Shown one piece after another: positions 55,628 to 64,000 of a stretch of 64,000 nucleotides of DNA. The DNA is taken from the NCBI RefSeq assembly GCF_900142625.1, contig NZ_FRBN01000001.1, forward strand, positions 400,224 through 464,223, read 5' to 3'. The position numbers and the translations under genes were made by a program. Position 1 is the first letter of the stretch; each line of letters begins with the position of its first letter. Below the pieces are notes generated by a model. That model saw nothing but the letters and a program-made list of their open reading frames with translations. It was not told where the DNA came from and made no database searches. Source of the DNA: Roseovarius marisflavi (GTDB lineage: Bacteria; Pseudomonadota; Alphaproteobacteria; Rhodobacterales; Rhodobacteraceae).

Positions 55628-57078
55628 GGCTTGATCTCCCGCCAGCGGCGTCCGTCGCGATGCATCAGCATAAGGGCCTCATCGGGGCCGGAACTGCCTG
55701 AAATATATGGCAGCGGCTCGCTCGCGCCTGCCTCCCAGTCGGCAATGATCGGATCGGTCCAGGCCCAGGCCGCCTCGACCTCGTCACCGCGCATGAACAG
55801 GGTCTGGTTGCCACGGATCACATCCATGATCAACCGTTCGTAAGCATCTGGAAAATCGGCATCTTCCGGCCCCAGAGCCTCGGCAAATGTCATGTCGAGC
55901 GGCACATCGATAAGGCGCATCCCGCCCGGCCCCGGTTCCTTGATGGTCACGCCAAGCTCGATCCCCTCATTGGGTTGCAGGCGGATCGTCAGGATGTTGC
56001 GGTGGCGCCCGGCATCGGCGCCAAAGATCGAATGCGGCGCGTCCTTGAACACCACGGCAATCTCGCTGGCGCGATCACGCAAGCGCTTGCCGGTGCGCAG
56101 ATAAAACGGCGTGCCCGCCCACCGCCAATTGCTGACCAGGGCCTTGAGGGCAATGAAACTTTCGGTCGTGCTGTCGGGGTCTTCCACCTGGGTGCGGTAA
56201 TCGGCCTTGTCGCCCTGTGCCTCGTACTGACCGCGCACCACATCGGCCCCCCGGACCGGATCAAGCGCGCGAATGACCTTGAGCTTTTCGTCGCGCACCG
56301 CGTCGGGATCAAACTTGGCCGGGGGTTCCATCGCGATCAGGCACAACAGCTGCATCATGTGGTTTTGCACCATGTCGCGCATCGCGCCGGATTTATCATA
56401 ATAATCGCCGCGCCCGCCGACGCCGACAGATTCGGCAACCGTGATCTGGATGTGATCGACATATTGGCTGTTCCAGAGCGGCTCGAACAGAACATTGCCA
56501 AACCGGATCGCCATCAGGTTCTGGACGGTTTCCTTGCCCAGGTAATGATCAATCCGGTAAATCTGGCTTTCGTCGAAATGCCGCGCCAGAACCCGGTTGA
56601 GATCGCGCGCGCTTTCAAGGTCCCGGCCAAAGGGTTTTTCCACCACGATGCGGCTTGTGTCATCCGCCATGCCGTGTTTGTGCAGGCGTTTCGCCAGATC
56701 GCCAAACAGCGAGGGTGCCACCGAAAAGTAAAACGCACGAATGCGATCCGGCCGCATCAACTTCGCCAGTTCGACCCAGCCGGCCTCGCCGCGCGCATCC
56801 AGCGTGACATAGCTCAACATTTTGATAAACGCGGATAAATTCGCCTTTCGCCGGGATTCTTCGCCGCCGAATTCGACAATCGCCTCTTGCACGACATCGC
56901 GAAAACCCGCGCTGTCCATCTCGCCGCGCGCGGCCCCGATCAGACGCACGTCGCCCTCAATCTGCCCGGCCACAAAGCGGCGGAACAGAGCGGGCCAGAT
57001 CTTGCGGCGGGCAAGGTCGCCCGTGCCGCCGAAAATCACCAGATCAAAGGGTTCTACCGGGATCACCCGCGACGCCAT
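55624..57078 (-). CDS. zwf: Glucose-6-phosphate 1-dehydrogenase
   Basis: NADP-dependent entry to the oxidative pentose-phosphate/Entner-Doudoroff pathway, 484 residues. It carries the nucleotide loop FGGTGDLARRKI, VVEKPFGRDLESA, and the substrate-binding/catalytic block RIDHYLGKETVQNLMAIRFG. I selected ATG 57078 (MASRVIPVEPFD) because AGGAG lies eight bases upstream; an in-frame start 9 bp earlier lacks this. First gene of the zwf-pgl-pgi operon. The 169-bp divergent gap to the radical SAM gene shows no clear operator. Confidence 0.97.
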   Translation of the reverse strand: MASRVIPVEPFDLVIFGGTGDLARRKIWPALFRRFVAGQIEGDVRLIGAARGEMDSAGFRDVVQEAIVEFGGEESRRKANLSAFIKMLSYVTLDARGEAGWVELAKLMRPDRIRAFYFSVAPSLFGDLAKRLHKHGMADDTSRIVVEKPFGRDLESARDLNRVLARHFDESQIYRIDHYLGKETVQNLMAIRFGNVLFEPLWNSQYVDHIQITVAESVGVGGRGDYYDKSGAMRDMVQNHMMQLLCLIAMEPPAKFDPDAVRDEKLKVIRALDPVRGADVVRGQYEAQGDKADYRTQVEDPDSTTESFIALKALVSNWRWAGTPFYLRTGKRLRDRASEIAVVFKDAPHSIFGADAGRHRNILTIRLQPNEGIELGVTIKEPGPGGMRLIDVPLDMTFAEALGPEDADFPDAYERLIMDVIRGNQTLFMRGDEVEAAWAWTDPIIADWEAGASEPLPYISGSSGPDEALMLMHRDGRRWREIKP

Positions 57079-57247
57079 GACGACCACTCCTGCTTTGCCG
57101 TACCCGATCTTTTCGGATCACGTGCCATCGCTGACAACTCTAACATGTCGTGAGGCCTTCACAATGGCGTCAAGCGTTCTCAGACCCCTTCACTTGCCAG
57201 TTCGCAGCAGATAGGCGACAAAAAGCAAACAGAAAGCGGATTGCAGA

Positions 57248-58201
57248 ATGAAAGATGTTGTCGCGGGCCCGGCCAATTCGGGCAAGTTTCAGGACCCCAA
57301 CGTTACCGCCGATGGCCAGACCCGCGCCAGCGTGGCGCTGAGCCATCCTGAAACGCTGTGGTTCAACACCGGGACGCTGTGCAATATCGAGTGCGCCAAT
57401 TGCTATATTCTAAGCTCGCCCAGCAATGACGCGCTGGTTTACCTGAGCGAATCAGAGGTGCGTGACTATCTGGCCCAGATAACCGCGCGCGGCTGGCCGA
57501 TCACCGAGATCGGCTTTACCGGCGGCGAGCCCTTCATGAACCCCGAAATGATCGCAATGGCGCGCGCCGCGCTTGAGGCCGGTCACGAGGTGTTGATCCT
57601 GACCAACGCCATGCGCCCGATGATGCGCAAGAGCATGCGCGCGGGCCTGCTCGATCTCGCCAAAGACTGGCGCGACAAGATCACCCTGCGGATTTCTCTC
57701 GACCACTGGTCAGAGGCGCGCCACGACGAAGAACGCGGCAAGGACGCCTTCAAACGCACCATCGAGGGCATGCAATGGCTGCGCGACAACGGCTTTTCCA
57801 TGACCGTCGCCGGGCGCACAGTATGGGGCGAGAGCGATGCGCAATCGCGCGAGGGCTATCGCCGCCTCTACGCCGAGCACGGCTTTGACATCGACGCCGA
57901 TGATCCCGCCGCCACGGTGCTTTTTCCCGAGATGGATGAAACCGCCGAAGTGCCCGAGATCACCACCGCCTGTTGGGACATCCTTGGCAAAAGTCCGAGC
58001 GAGCCGATGTGCGCCTCGTCGCGCATGGTGGTGAAACGCAAGGGTGCCGAGAAACCGGCGGTTCTGGCCTGTACCCTTCTGCCCTATGCGCCCGAATTCG
58101 AGATGGGCGAAACACTGGTTGAGGCCGAGCGTGACGTCGCCCTCAACCATCCCCATTGCGCCAAGTTCTGCGTTTTGGGCGGGGCAAGCTGTTCGGGATA
58201 A
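57248..58201 (+). CDS. Radical SAM protein of unknown function with extra C-terminal cysteines
   Basis: A 317-residue radical SAM protein. The [4Fe-4S] motif is C45-x3-C49-x2-C52 (TLCNIECANCY), with the GGE loop in GFTGGEPFMNP and a barrel strand at ITLRISLDHW. Six further cysteines follow at 242, 255, 275, 304, 308 and 315, the last three in HPHCAKFCVLGGASCSG. They look able to ligate auxiliary Fe-S clusters as in SPASM/twitch enzymes, although the spacing is not the standard SPASM pattern. No precursor peptide or modification substrate gene lies nearby. Function unknown. Confidence 0.82.
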   Translation: MKDVVAGPANSGKFQDPNVTADGQTRASVALSHPETLWFNTGTLCNIECANCYILSSPSNDALVYLSESEVRDYLAQITARGWPITEIGFTGGEPFMNPEMIAMARAALEAGHEVLILTNAMRPMMRKSMRAGLLDLAKDWRDKITLRISLDHWSEARHDEERGKDAFKRTIEGMQWLRDNGFSMTVAGRTVWGESDAQSREGYRRLYAEHGFDIDADDPAATVLFPEMDETAEVPEITTACWDILGKSPSEPMCASSRMVVKRKGAEKPAVLACTLLPYAPEFEMGETLVEAERDVALNHPHCAKFCVLGGASCSG

Positions 58202-58260
58202 GGCCTTGGCGCGGGCAGGTCCCGCTTGTCAGGGCGTGCGCCCTGCCCCATATATCCCTT

Positions 58261-58953
58261 ATGTTACGGTTCACACCCATCCTGCTGGCGGTGCTTTACG
58301 CCTTTGTCATGTACCGTTTCTCGGTCTGGCGTACCACGCGAGAGCTTGATGCGCAATCGACCGAGCTTGCCGATCCGATGCTCAAACATATGACCGACCG
58401 GATGGCGCGCGCGCTCGATATTGCGCGGGTGCGGGTGCATATTTACGAGATTGACCCGGTCAACGGTTTGGCCGCGCCGGATGGCCGGATTTTCATCACT
58501 CGGGGGTTTTACCGCAAGTTTCAGACCGGCGAAGTCACTGCCGATGAAATGGCCAGCGTCATCGCCCACGAGTTGGGCCATGTGGCGCTTGGCCATTCGC
58601 GCCGCCGGATGATCGACTTTTCCGGCCAGAACGCCCTGCGCACCGCGCTTGCCATGGTTCTGTCGCGGTTCTTGCCGGGCATCGGCGCCTGGATCGCAAG
58701 CGGTTTGACACGGCTTTTGGCGGCGCGCCTGTCGCGCGGCGATGAATACGAGGCCGACGCCTATGCCGCCGCGCTTTTGACCAAGGCCGGGATAGGCACC
58801 GCGCCGCAAAAGTCGCTGTTCAAAAAGCTTGACGCGCTGACCGAAGGGGCGGGCGGCGTGATGCCGGCCTGGCTTTTGAGCCACCCCAAGACAAGCGAGC
58901 GGATCGCGGCGATCGAAAAGCTTGAAAACCGCTGGCAGAACGCCCTCAAATAG
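58261..58953 (+). CDS. M48-family zinc metalloprotease
   Basis: A 230-residue HtpX/Oma1-like protease. An N-terminal membrane segment (about 3-20, RFTPILLAVLYAFVMYRF) is followed by HELGH (zinc ligands His103 and His107, catalytic Glu104) and the third ligand in DEYEADAYA (about Glu164). A second hydrophobic stretch (133-152) may be membrane-associated. I begin at ATG 58261, so that helix 1 is N-terminal; the frame is open upstream. The family degrades misfolded membrane proteins. Confidence 0.87.
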   Translation: MLRFTPILLAVLYAFVMYRFSVWRTTRELDAQSTELADPMLKHMTDRMARALDIARVRVHIYEIDPVNGLAAPDGRIFITRGFYRKFQTGEVTADEMASVIAHELGHVALGHSRRRMIDFSGQNALRTALAMVLSRFLPGIGAWIASGLTRLLAARLSRGDEYEADAYAAALLTKAGIGTAPQKSLFKKLDALTEGAGGVMPAWLLSHPKTSERIAAIEKLENRWQNALK

Positions 58954-58989
58954 CGCGTCGTACCGGTGTCTTTGCCCCGCTTCGGGTTT

Positions 58990-59003
58990 TTTGATCAAAT
59001 TAT
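58990..59003 (+). promoter_or_regulatory. 14-bp motif TTTGATCAAATTAT, copy 1
   Basis: Contains the palindrome TTTGATCAAA. An identical 14-mer precedes the amidotransferase gene at 60445. It lies 62 bp before the glutamine-synthetase-like start. Candidate operator of the polyamine genes. Confidence 0.55.
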
Positions 59004-59064
59004 CTTGGCAAAGCCGGTGGTGACCGGATAGTCTGTGGCAAATCATGTTCAGGATGTTTTTCAA

Positions 59065-60381
59065 ATGGACCTTACCCAGTTCCAGACCTTCCGTGTGGCC
59101 GCCTGTGACCTCAACGGTCGCATGCGCGGCAAGCGCCTTCCCGCCAGCCACGCCAGTAAACTCGCCGATGGCAGCGTGCGCATGCCGCTGTCCTCACTCA
59201 ATGTCGATATTTTCGGCGCCGATATCGAGAATTCTCCGCTGGTCTTTGAATCCGGTGATATCGACGGCCGCCTGATGCCGACCGATCGTGGCCCGGTGCC
59301 CCTGCCCTGGCTTGACGTGCCGCAGGGCCTTGTGCCGATGGTGCTTCACAATGACGATGGCACGCCGTTTGCGGGCGATCCGCGCCACGCGCTTGAGCGG
59401 GTGCTTGCCCGCTTTGCCGCGCGCGGCTGGACGGTCGATGCCGCAACCGAGCTTGAATTCACCCTTGTCGACGACAGCGGGCGCAGCCTCAAGACCGTGC
59501 GTGACCCGCGCAGCGGGCGGCGGATGTCGGCCCCCGGCATCCTGTCGCTTGGCCAGATGGACGCCTTTGACGAATTCCTGAGCGCGCTTTATTCGGCCGG
59601 CGCCGAGATGGAAATCCCGGTTGAAACCGCTGTCAGCGAGGCCGGAATTGGCCAGTTCGAGCTTACCCTGCACCACCAGACCGCGCTGCGCGCAGCCGAT
59701 GATACCTGGCTTTTCAAGACCATGATCAAGGGCCTGGCGCGCAAACATGGCTTTGTCGCCACCTTTATGGCCAAGCCGTTCGAGGATGACACCGGCAACG
59801 GCATGCATATGCACTTTTCGGTTCTCGACGCAGAGGGGCGCAACGTCTTTAATGACGGCACCGATGCGGGCACCGATTTGATGCGCGCGGCGGTGGCGGG
59901 CTGTATCGCGGCGATGCCGCCCTCTAGCCTGATCTTTGCGCCCAATGCCAATAGCTATACCCGGCTTGTGCCCGGTGCCCATGCGCCCACCGGCGCGGGC
60001 TGGGGCTATGAAAACCGCACCGTCGCGATCCGCATTCCGGGCGGGCCACCAGCTGCGCGCCGTATCGAACATCGCGTCGCGGGCGGCGACATCAACCCCT
60101 ACCTGAGCTTTGCCGCCATCCTTGGCGCCGCGATCACCGGGATCGAAGAGGGCATGACCCCGCCCCCGCCGATCACCGGCAACGCCTATGAGGTCGACCT
60201 GCCGCAACTTGCCCCCGACTGGCAAAGCGCGATTGATATCTTTGAAAGCGATCCGATGATCGCCAGGATATTTGACGCCGAACTTATCCGCAATCTGGTG
60301 ATGACCAAACGCCAGGAACTTGCGCGGATGGCGGAAATTCCCGAGGAACACCACTGGAAGACCTATCTCGATACGGTATAG
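59065..60381 (+). CDS. Glutamine-synthetase-like ligase, probable gamma-glutamylpolyamine synthetase
   Basis: A 438-residue class I glutamine-synthetase-fold ligase. It reads RVAACDLNGRMRGKRLPASH at the N-terminus; metal ligands and ATP contacts lie in ATELEFTLVD, ETAVSEAGIGQFELTLHH, FMAKPFEDDTGNGMHMHFS and RIPGGPPAARRIEHRVAGGD. The N-terminal sequence and the neighbours (second ligase, amidotransferase, amine oxidase) indicate the PuuA-like branch that glutamylates putrescine or another amine, not GlnA. I chose ATG 59065, with AGGA nine bases upstream. Confidence 0.82.
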   Translation: MDLTQFQTFRVAACDLNGRMRGKRLPASHASKLADGSVRMPLSSLNVDIFGADIENSPLVFESGDIDGRLMPTDRGPVPLPWLDVPQGLVPMVLHNDDGTPFAGDPRHALERVLARFAARGWTVDAATELEFTLVDDSGRSLKTVRDPRSGRRMSAPGILSLGQMDAFDEFLSALYSAGAEMEIPVETAVSEAGIGQFELTLHHQTALRAADDTWLFKTMIKGLARKHGFVATFMAKPFEDDTGNGMHMHFSVLDAEGRNVFNDGTDAGTDLMRAAVAGCIAAMPPSSLIFAPNANSYTRLVPGAHAPTGAGWGYENRTVAIRIPGGPPAARRIEHRVAGGDINPYLSFAAILGAAITGIEEGMTPPPPITGNAYEVDLPQLAPDWQSAIDIFESDPMIARIFDAELIRNLVMTKRQELARMAEIPEEHHWKTYLDTV

Positions 60382-60444
60382 CCTGATCCCGACGCGGCCA
60401 TATCCGCAGCCCTTGCAGCAAGGCATCGGTCAGGTTAGGCTAAA

Positions 60445-60458
60445 TTTGATCAAATTAT
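60445..60458 (+). promoter_or_regulatory. 14-bp motif TTTGATCAAATTAT, copy 2
   Basis: Identical to 58990-59003 and located 10 bp before the amidotransferase ATG, so a protein bound here would overlap the start region. Confidence 0.55.
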
Positions 60459-60467
60459 GAGAGCCCT

Positions 60468-61145
60468 ATGAAGATCGGAATTCTGAAAACCGGCCACGCC
60501 CCCGATATCGTGCTTGATGAGCTTGGCGATTACGAGGTGATGTTTGCCAATCTGCTGGCCGGACACGGGTTCGAGTTCGACGCCTACAACGTGGTCGATG
60601 GCGAGTTTCCCAGTGGTCCCGAGGCCGCCGATGGCTGGCTGATCACCGGCTCGAAACACGGCGCCTATGAAGGCCTGCACTGGATCGCGCCGCTGGAACA
60701 GCTGATCCGCGATATCTACGCCGATGGCCGCCCGCTTGTCGGGGTCTGTTTCGGTCATCAGGTCATCGCGCAGGCGCTTGGCGGCACGGTCGAGAAATTC
60801 GACGGCGGCTGGTCGGTGGGCGTGACCGAATACGAGATCGAAGGCACGCGCCTGCCGCTGAATGCCTGGCATCAGGATCAGGTGACTACCCTGCCCGAAG
60901 GGGCAGAGGTCGTGGGATCAAGCGCGTTTTGCGAAAACGCGGCGCTGGTCTATGGTGACCGGATATACACGATCCAGCCGCATCCCGAATTCACCGCCAC
61001 GATGGTGGATCGCCTTATTCATTACCGTGGGCCCGGAAATGTGCCCGATGCCCTGCTCAAAGACGCGATGGAGCGACTGGACCAGCCGGTCGCAAATGCC
61101 GAAATAGCCAACCGAATGGCGACATTTTTCAAACGAGGTGCCTGA
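60468..61145 (+). CDS. Class I glutamine amidotransferase-like hydrolase (possible gamma-glutamyl-GABA hydrolase role)
   Basis: A 225-residue class I GATase. The nucleophile elbow is VGVCFGHQVIAQALGG with the catalytic Cys, and the His/Glu of the triad lie in IQPHPEFT. There is no synthase domain, so it acts on a small glutamyl substrate. Within the polyamine cluster a role like PuuD, releasing glutamate from gamma-glutamyl intermediates, is reasonable, but the sequence is not the typical PuuD (peptidase C26) form. It is followed by the second ligase after 1 bp. Confidence 0.8.
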   Translation: MKIGILKTGHAPDIVLDELGDYEVMFANLLAGHGFEFDAYNVVDGEFPSGPEAADGWLITGSKHGAYEGLHWIAPLEQLIRDIYADGRPLVGVCFGHQVIAQALGGTVEKFDGGWSVGVTEYEIEGTRLPLNAWHQDQVTTLPEGAEVVGSSAFCENAALVYGDRIYTIQPHPEFTATMVDRLIHYRGPGNVPDALLKDAMERLDQPVANAEIANRMATFFKRGA

Positions 61146-61146
61146 A

Positions 61147-62514
61147 ATGGCCGATCTGTCCAAAATTACCAATTCCCTGCCCGCCGCGGCGCAGGCCTAT
61201 CTTGAGGGCCGTCGGCTTGACGAGGTTGAATGCATCATTTCCGACCTGCCCGGCATTGCGCGGGGCAAGGCGGTGCCGGCCTCGAAATTCGCGCGGCAGG
61301 ATTATTTTCACCTGCCCGACTCGATCTTTTTTCAGACCATCACCGGCGATTGGGGCGAGGCCGCGGGCGAAGACGGCTTTATCGAGCGTGACATGATCCT
61401 CAAGCCGGACATGAGCACCGCGACCGCCGCGCCCTGGACCGCCGACTGGACGCTTCAGGTGATCCATGACGCCTATGATCGCGACCACACGCCGATCCCG
61501 TTTTCCCCGCGCAATGTGCTGCGCCGGGTGGTGCAGATGTACAAGGATCGCGGCATGAAACCTGTGGTCGCGCCCGAAATGGAATTTTTCCTCGTGGCGC
61601 GTAACATCGACCCGGCGCAGGAAATCAAGCCAATGATGGGCCGCTCTGGCCGCCCCGCCGCCGCGCGCCAGGCCTATTCGATGACCGCAGTCGACGAATT
61701 CGGCCCGGTGATCGACGACATCTATGACTTTGCCGAGGCGCAGGGTTTTGAGATTGACGGCATCACCCAGGAGGGTGGCGCCGGACAGCTTGAGATCAAC
61801 CTGCGCCACGGCGATCCGATCAAGCTTGCCGATGAGGTGTTCTACTTCAAGCGCCTGATCCGCGAGGCCGCGCTGCGCCACGATTGCTTTGCCACCTTCA
61901 TGGCCAAGCCGATCGAGGACGAGCCGGGCAGCGCTATGCATATTCACCACTCGATTCTGGATATCGAGACCGGACGCAACATCTTTGCCGGGCCGCAGGG
62001 CGGCGAGACGGATGCGTTCTTTCACTTTATCGGCGGCTTGCAGCGCCACCTGCCCTCGGCCATCGCGGTGATGGCGCCCTATGTGAATTCCTATCGCCGT
62101 TACGTGAAGGATCACGCCGCGCCGATCAACCTGGCCTGGGGGCGCGACAACCGCACCACCGGCATCCGCGTGCCCCTGTCGGGGCCCGAAGCGCGCCGGG
62201 TGGAAAACCGCATGGCCGGGATGGATTGCAATCCCTACCTTGGCATCGCGGCAAGCCTTGCCTGTGGTCTTTTGGGGATCATCAACGAAGAGCGCCCCGA
62301 CAAACAATTCAAGGGCGACGCCTATGCCGGGGATAGCGATATCCCCAACGTGATGGGCACGGCGCTTGACATGTTTGAGGCGGCCAAGGACCTCCACGCC
62401 ATTCTCGGGCCGGAATTTGCGCGGGTTTACGGCATCGTGAAACGCACGGAATACGAGGAATTCCTTCAGGTCATCAGCCCGTGGGAACGCGAGCATTTGC
62501 TGCTGAACGTTTAA
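61147..62514 (+). CDS. Glutamine-synthetase-like ligase, second paralogue (PuuA-like)
   Basis: A 455-residue GS-fold ligase, different from its neighbour at 59065 and closer to canonical PuuA. Features are VECIISDLPGIARGKAVPAS at the N-terminus, EMEFFLVARN, QEGGAGQLEINLRHGDPI (Glu ligands), FMAKPIEDEPGSAMHIHHS and RIPLSGPEARRVENR-like VPLSGPEARRVENRMAG. ATG 61147 is preferred over GTG 61138 as it has GAGG upstream and does not overlap the amidotransferase stop. Probable gamma-glutamylputrescine synthetase. Confidence 0.86.
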   Translation: MADLSKITNSLPAAAQAYLEGRRLDEVECIISDLPGIARGKAVPASKFARQDYFHLPDSIFFQTITGDWGEAAGEDGFIERDMILKPDMSTATAAPWTADWTLQVIHDAYDRDHTPIPFSPRNVLRRVVQMYKDRGMKPVVAPEMEFFLVARNIDPAQEIKPMMGRSGRPAAARQAYSMTAVDEFGPVIDDIYDFAEAQGFEIDGITQEGGAGQLEINLRHGDPIKLADEVFYFKRLIREAALRHDCFATFMAKPIEDEPGSAMHIHHSILDIETGRNIFAGPQGGETDAFFHFIGGLQRHLPSAIAVMAPYVNSYRRYVKDHAAPINLAWGRDNRTTGIRVPLSGPEARRVENRMAGMDCNPYLGIAASLACGLLGIINEERPDKQFKGDAYAGDSDIPNVMGTALDMFEAAKDLHAILGPEFARVYGIVKRTEYEEFLQVISPWEREHLLLNV

Positions 62515-62526
62515 CGCCTCTCGCAT

Positions 62527-62548
62527 GAGTATTTGAGCCAAGAAGAAG
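62527..62548 (+). repeat. Dispersed intergenic repeat, copy 4
   Basis: GAGTATTT (62527-62534), GA, then GCCAAGAAGAAG (62537-62548), directly before the amine-oxidase ATG at 62552. The AAGAAGAAG part may double as a purine-rich ribosome-binding region for that gene. Confidence 0.6.
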
Positions 62549-62551
62549 CCC

Positions 62552-63856
62552 ATGAACCTGCTTTATGCCAATGACCGTCGTGGGGAATATCCGCAAAGCT
62601 GGTACGCGCCGACCGCGACGCCTCTGCCCGCATTTGCGCCGCTGAAGGGGCCCGGGCGGGCGGATGTCTGCGTGATTGGCGGCGGCTATACCGGGCTTTC
62701 GGCGGCACTGCATCTGGCCGAGGCGGGCATGGATGTCGTTCTTCTGGAGGCGCAGCGCGTCGGCTTTGGCGCCTCGGGGCGCAATGGCGGGCAGTTGGGC
62801 AGCGGTCAGCGGATGGAGCAGACCGGGCTTGAGCGTCTGGTCGGGCGCGACGATGCCGCAAAGCTCTGGGAGTTGGCGGAAGAGGCCAAGACCCTCGTCA
62901 AGTCGCTGGTGGCGAAACACAAGATCGACTGTCATCTCAAGCCGGGCGTGGCGCATGCCTGTTTTTCGCCGCGCGAGGTGAAGGATGAGCATAGCTATGC
63001 CGAGCATCTGTCCCGGACCTATGGCTATGATCAAATCGAGACTCTCGATCATGACGCGATGCAGGCGATCTGTCCGTCCCCGGCCTATAAGGGCGGCACT
63101 CTGGATATGGGGGCGGCGCATTTGCACCCTTTGTCTTATGCGATCGGGTTGGCCCGCGCGGCGGCGGCGGCGGGCGTGCGCATTCACGAGGGATCGGCGG
63201 TGCATCACATCAAACGCGGTGCGCGCGTCACCGTGGCAACGGACGGCGGAGCCATCGAGGCCGATCACGTGATACTGGCCTGTAACGGCTATCTCGGCGG
63301 GCTTGATCGCAAGGTGGCCGCACGCGTCATGCCGATCAACAATTTCATCGCCGCAACCCGCCCGCTTGGCGAGAACGCCGCGCGCGTTCTGACCCGTGAT
63401 ATCGCCGTGGCCGACAGCAAATTCGTGGTGAATTATTTCCGCCTGAGCCATGACAAGCGCCTGCTGTTCGGAGGCGGGGAAAGCTATGGCTACAAGTTCC
63501 CGCGCGACATTGCGGCGACCGTCCGCAAGCCGATGATCGAGATTTTTCCCCACCTGCGCGATGTCGAGATTGACTATGCCTGGGGCGGTACGCTGGCGAT
63601 TACCATGAAACGAATGCCTTATCTGGCACGGCTTGCGCCCAACATGCTCTCTGCGTCGGGCTATTCCGGGCATGGGGTGGGAAGTGCGACCCATGCGGGC
63701 AAATTGATGGCAGACGCCATTCTGGGCGAAGCGGCCGGGTTCGACACCATGGCGCGCGTCCCAACCCCGAGCTTTCCGGGCGGCGCGGCCCTGCGCTCGC
63801 CGCTTTTGGTGTTGGCAATGACCTGGTTTTCCCTGCGCGATCGCCTGGGCGTATAA
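62552..63856 (+). CDS. puuB: FAD-dependent amine oxidase, probable gamma-glutamylputrescine oxidase
   Basis: A 434-residue DAO-family flavoenzyme. Its dinucleotide motif is CVIGGGYTGLSAALHLAEAG (about 41-60), followed by EAQRVGFGASGRNGGQLGSG, the FAD loop of PuuB/OrdL oxidases, and a C-terminal LSASGYSGHGVGSATHAGKL. It would oxidise gamma-glutamyl-putrescine to the aldehyde. It completes the ligase-amidotransferase-ligase-oxidase set of the Puu pathway; the aldehyde dehydrogenase and transporter are not in the window. Confidence 0.85.
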   Translation: MNLLYANDRRGEYPQSWYAPTATPLPAFAPLKGPGRADVCVIGGGYTGLSAALHLAEAGMDVVLLEAQRVGFGASGRNGGQLGSGQRMEQTGLERLVGRDDAAKLWELAEEAKTLVKSLVAKHKIDCHLKPGVAHACFSPREVKDEHSYAEHLSRTYGYDQIETLDHDAMQAICPSPAYKGGTLDMGAAHLHPLSYAIGLARAAAAAGVRIHEGSAVHHIKRGARVTVATDGGAIEADHVILACNGYLGGLDRKVAARVMPINNFIAATRPLGENAARVLTRDIAVADSKFVVNYFRLSHDKRLLFGGGESYGYKFPRDIAATVRKPMIEIFPHLRDVEIDYAWGGTLAITMKRMPYLARLAPNMLSASGYSGHGVGSATHAGKLMADAILGEAAGFDTMARVPTPSFPGGAALRSPLLVLAMTWFSLRDRLGV

Positions 63857-63936
63857 GCCGAACCTTTTTTGCGAAAAGGCAACACCCTGCCCCGCGCCAT
63901 TCCGGGAGCTATGCCCGAAAGTTGGTGACGGCGTGA

Positions 63937-64000
63937 TCAGGCGGCGGTTTTAAGTTGCTTGATCCCGTCCTTGAATTCAATCCCTTCGATGATCTCGGGG
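63937..64000 (-). CDS. C-terminal end of a gene entering from the right (unidentified)
   Basis: The minus strand has an open frame of 20 codons ending at TGA (63937-63939), reading PEIIEGIEFKDGIKQLKTAA. The codon pattern matches the surrounding genes. Too little is visible to name it; it converges on the oxidase gene. Confidence 0.45.
   Translation of the reverse strand, partial: PEIIEGIEFKDGIKQLKTAA

Noticed and set aside
58990..59003. TTTGATCAAATTAT as an FNR box
   Set aside because: The half-sites TTGAT and ATCAA overlap with no 4-bp spacer, so it does not fit the FNR consensus.

Overview
The window is ordinary chromosome from an alphaproteobacterium, most likely Rhodobacterales (Roseobacter/Rhodobacter group). 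I infer this from high GC with strongly GC-biased third codon positions, a fused indolepyruvate:ferredoxin oxidoreductase, DUF2312 and DUF6356 small proteins, an ScfR/PccR-type acyl-CoA regulator, a BolA/monothiol glutaredoxin pair and a zwf-pgl-pgi operon. The genus cannot be fixed from the sequence. Coding density is high. I see no rRNA, tRNA, CRISPR array, transposase, integrase or prophage gene.

Layout. 1-8.4 kb: argC (cut by the window edge), murI, the fused indolepyruvate oxidoreductase with a divergent LysR regulator, a candidate small RNA with a strong terminator, and a two-gene M24 peptidase/PLP-lyase unit. 8.6-12.3 kb: purL, a secreted protein of unknown function, bolA and grxD. 12.3-19.9 kb: an M20 amidohydrolase/agmatinase operon, mazG, small conserved proteins, a crotonase/3-hydroxyacyl-CoA dehydrogenase fusion that has lost key catalytic residues, a DksA-like zinc protein and an isolated SPOA (FliM/FliN-like) protein. 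20-32.2 kb: an apparent acetate/short-chain-acid module. A leftward operon encodes an ScfR-type regulator, a stand-alone receiver, a two-helix membrane protein and a transporter-fused (SSS-STAC) histidine kinase. It diverges from a rightward operon encoding a LivJ/UrtA-like binding protein, two permeases, two ATPases and acetyl-CoA synthetase.

32.3-45.5 kb: small proteins, a DMT exporter, the queC-queD-queE-queF operon for preQ1, two acyl-CoA ligases each beside a regulator (LuxR-PAS and XRE-cupin), accB-accC, a DsbA-like protein, a two-helix K+ channel and an MFS exporter. 45.6-52.5 kb: monomeric isocitrate dehydrogenase, an Lrp regulator, SMR, CDF and DMT transporters, and enolase. 52.6-57.1 kb: two divergent small lipoprotein genes around a textbook FNR-type promoter, then zwf-pgl-pgi. 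57.2-64 kb: an uncharacterised radical SAM protein, an M48 protease, and a gamma-glutamyl-polyamine catabolism cluster (two glutamine-synthetase-like ligases, a class I amidotransferase and an amine oxidase).

The most interesting signals are regulatory or structural. They are the transporter-kinase/ABC transporter/acs module, the degenerate beta-oxidation fusion, the candidate sRNA at 6.1-6.2 kb, a dispersed intergenic repeat in four copies, an FNR-class-II-like promoter for a 53-residue lipoprotein, and an identical 14-bp motif in front of both polyamine transcription units.
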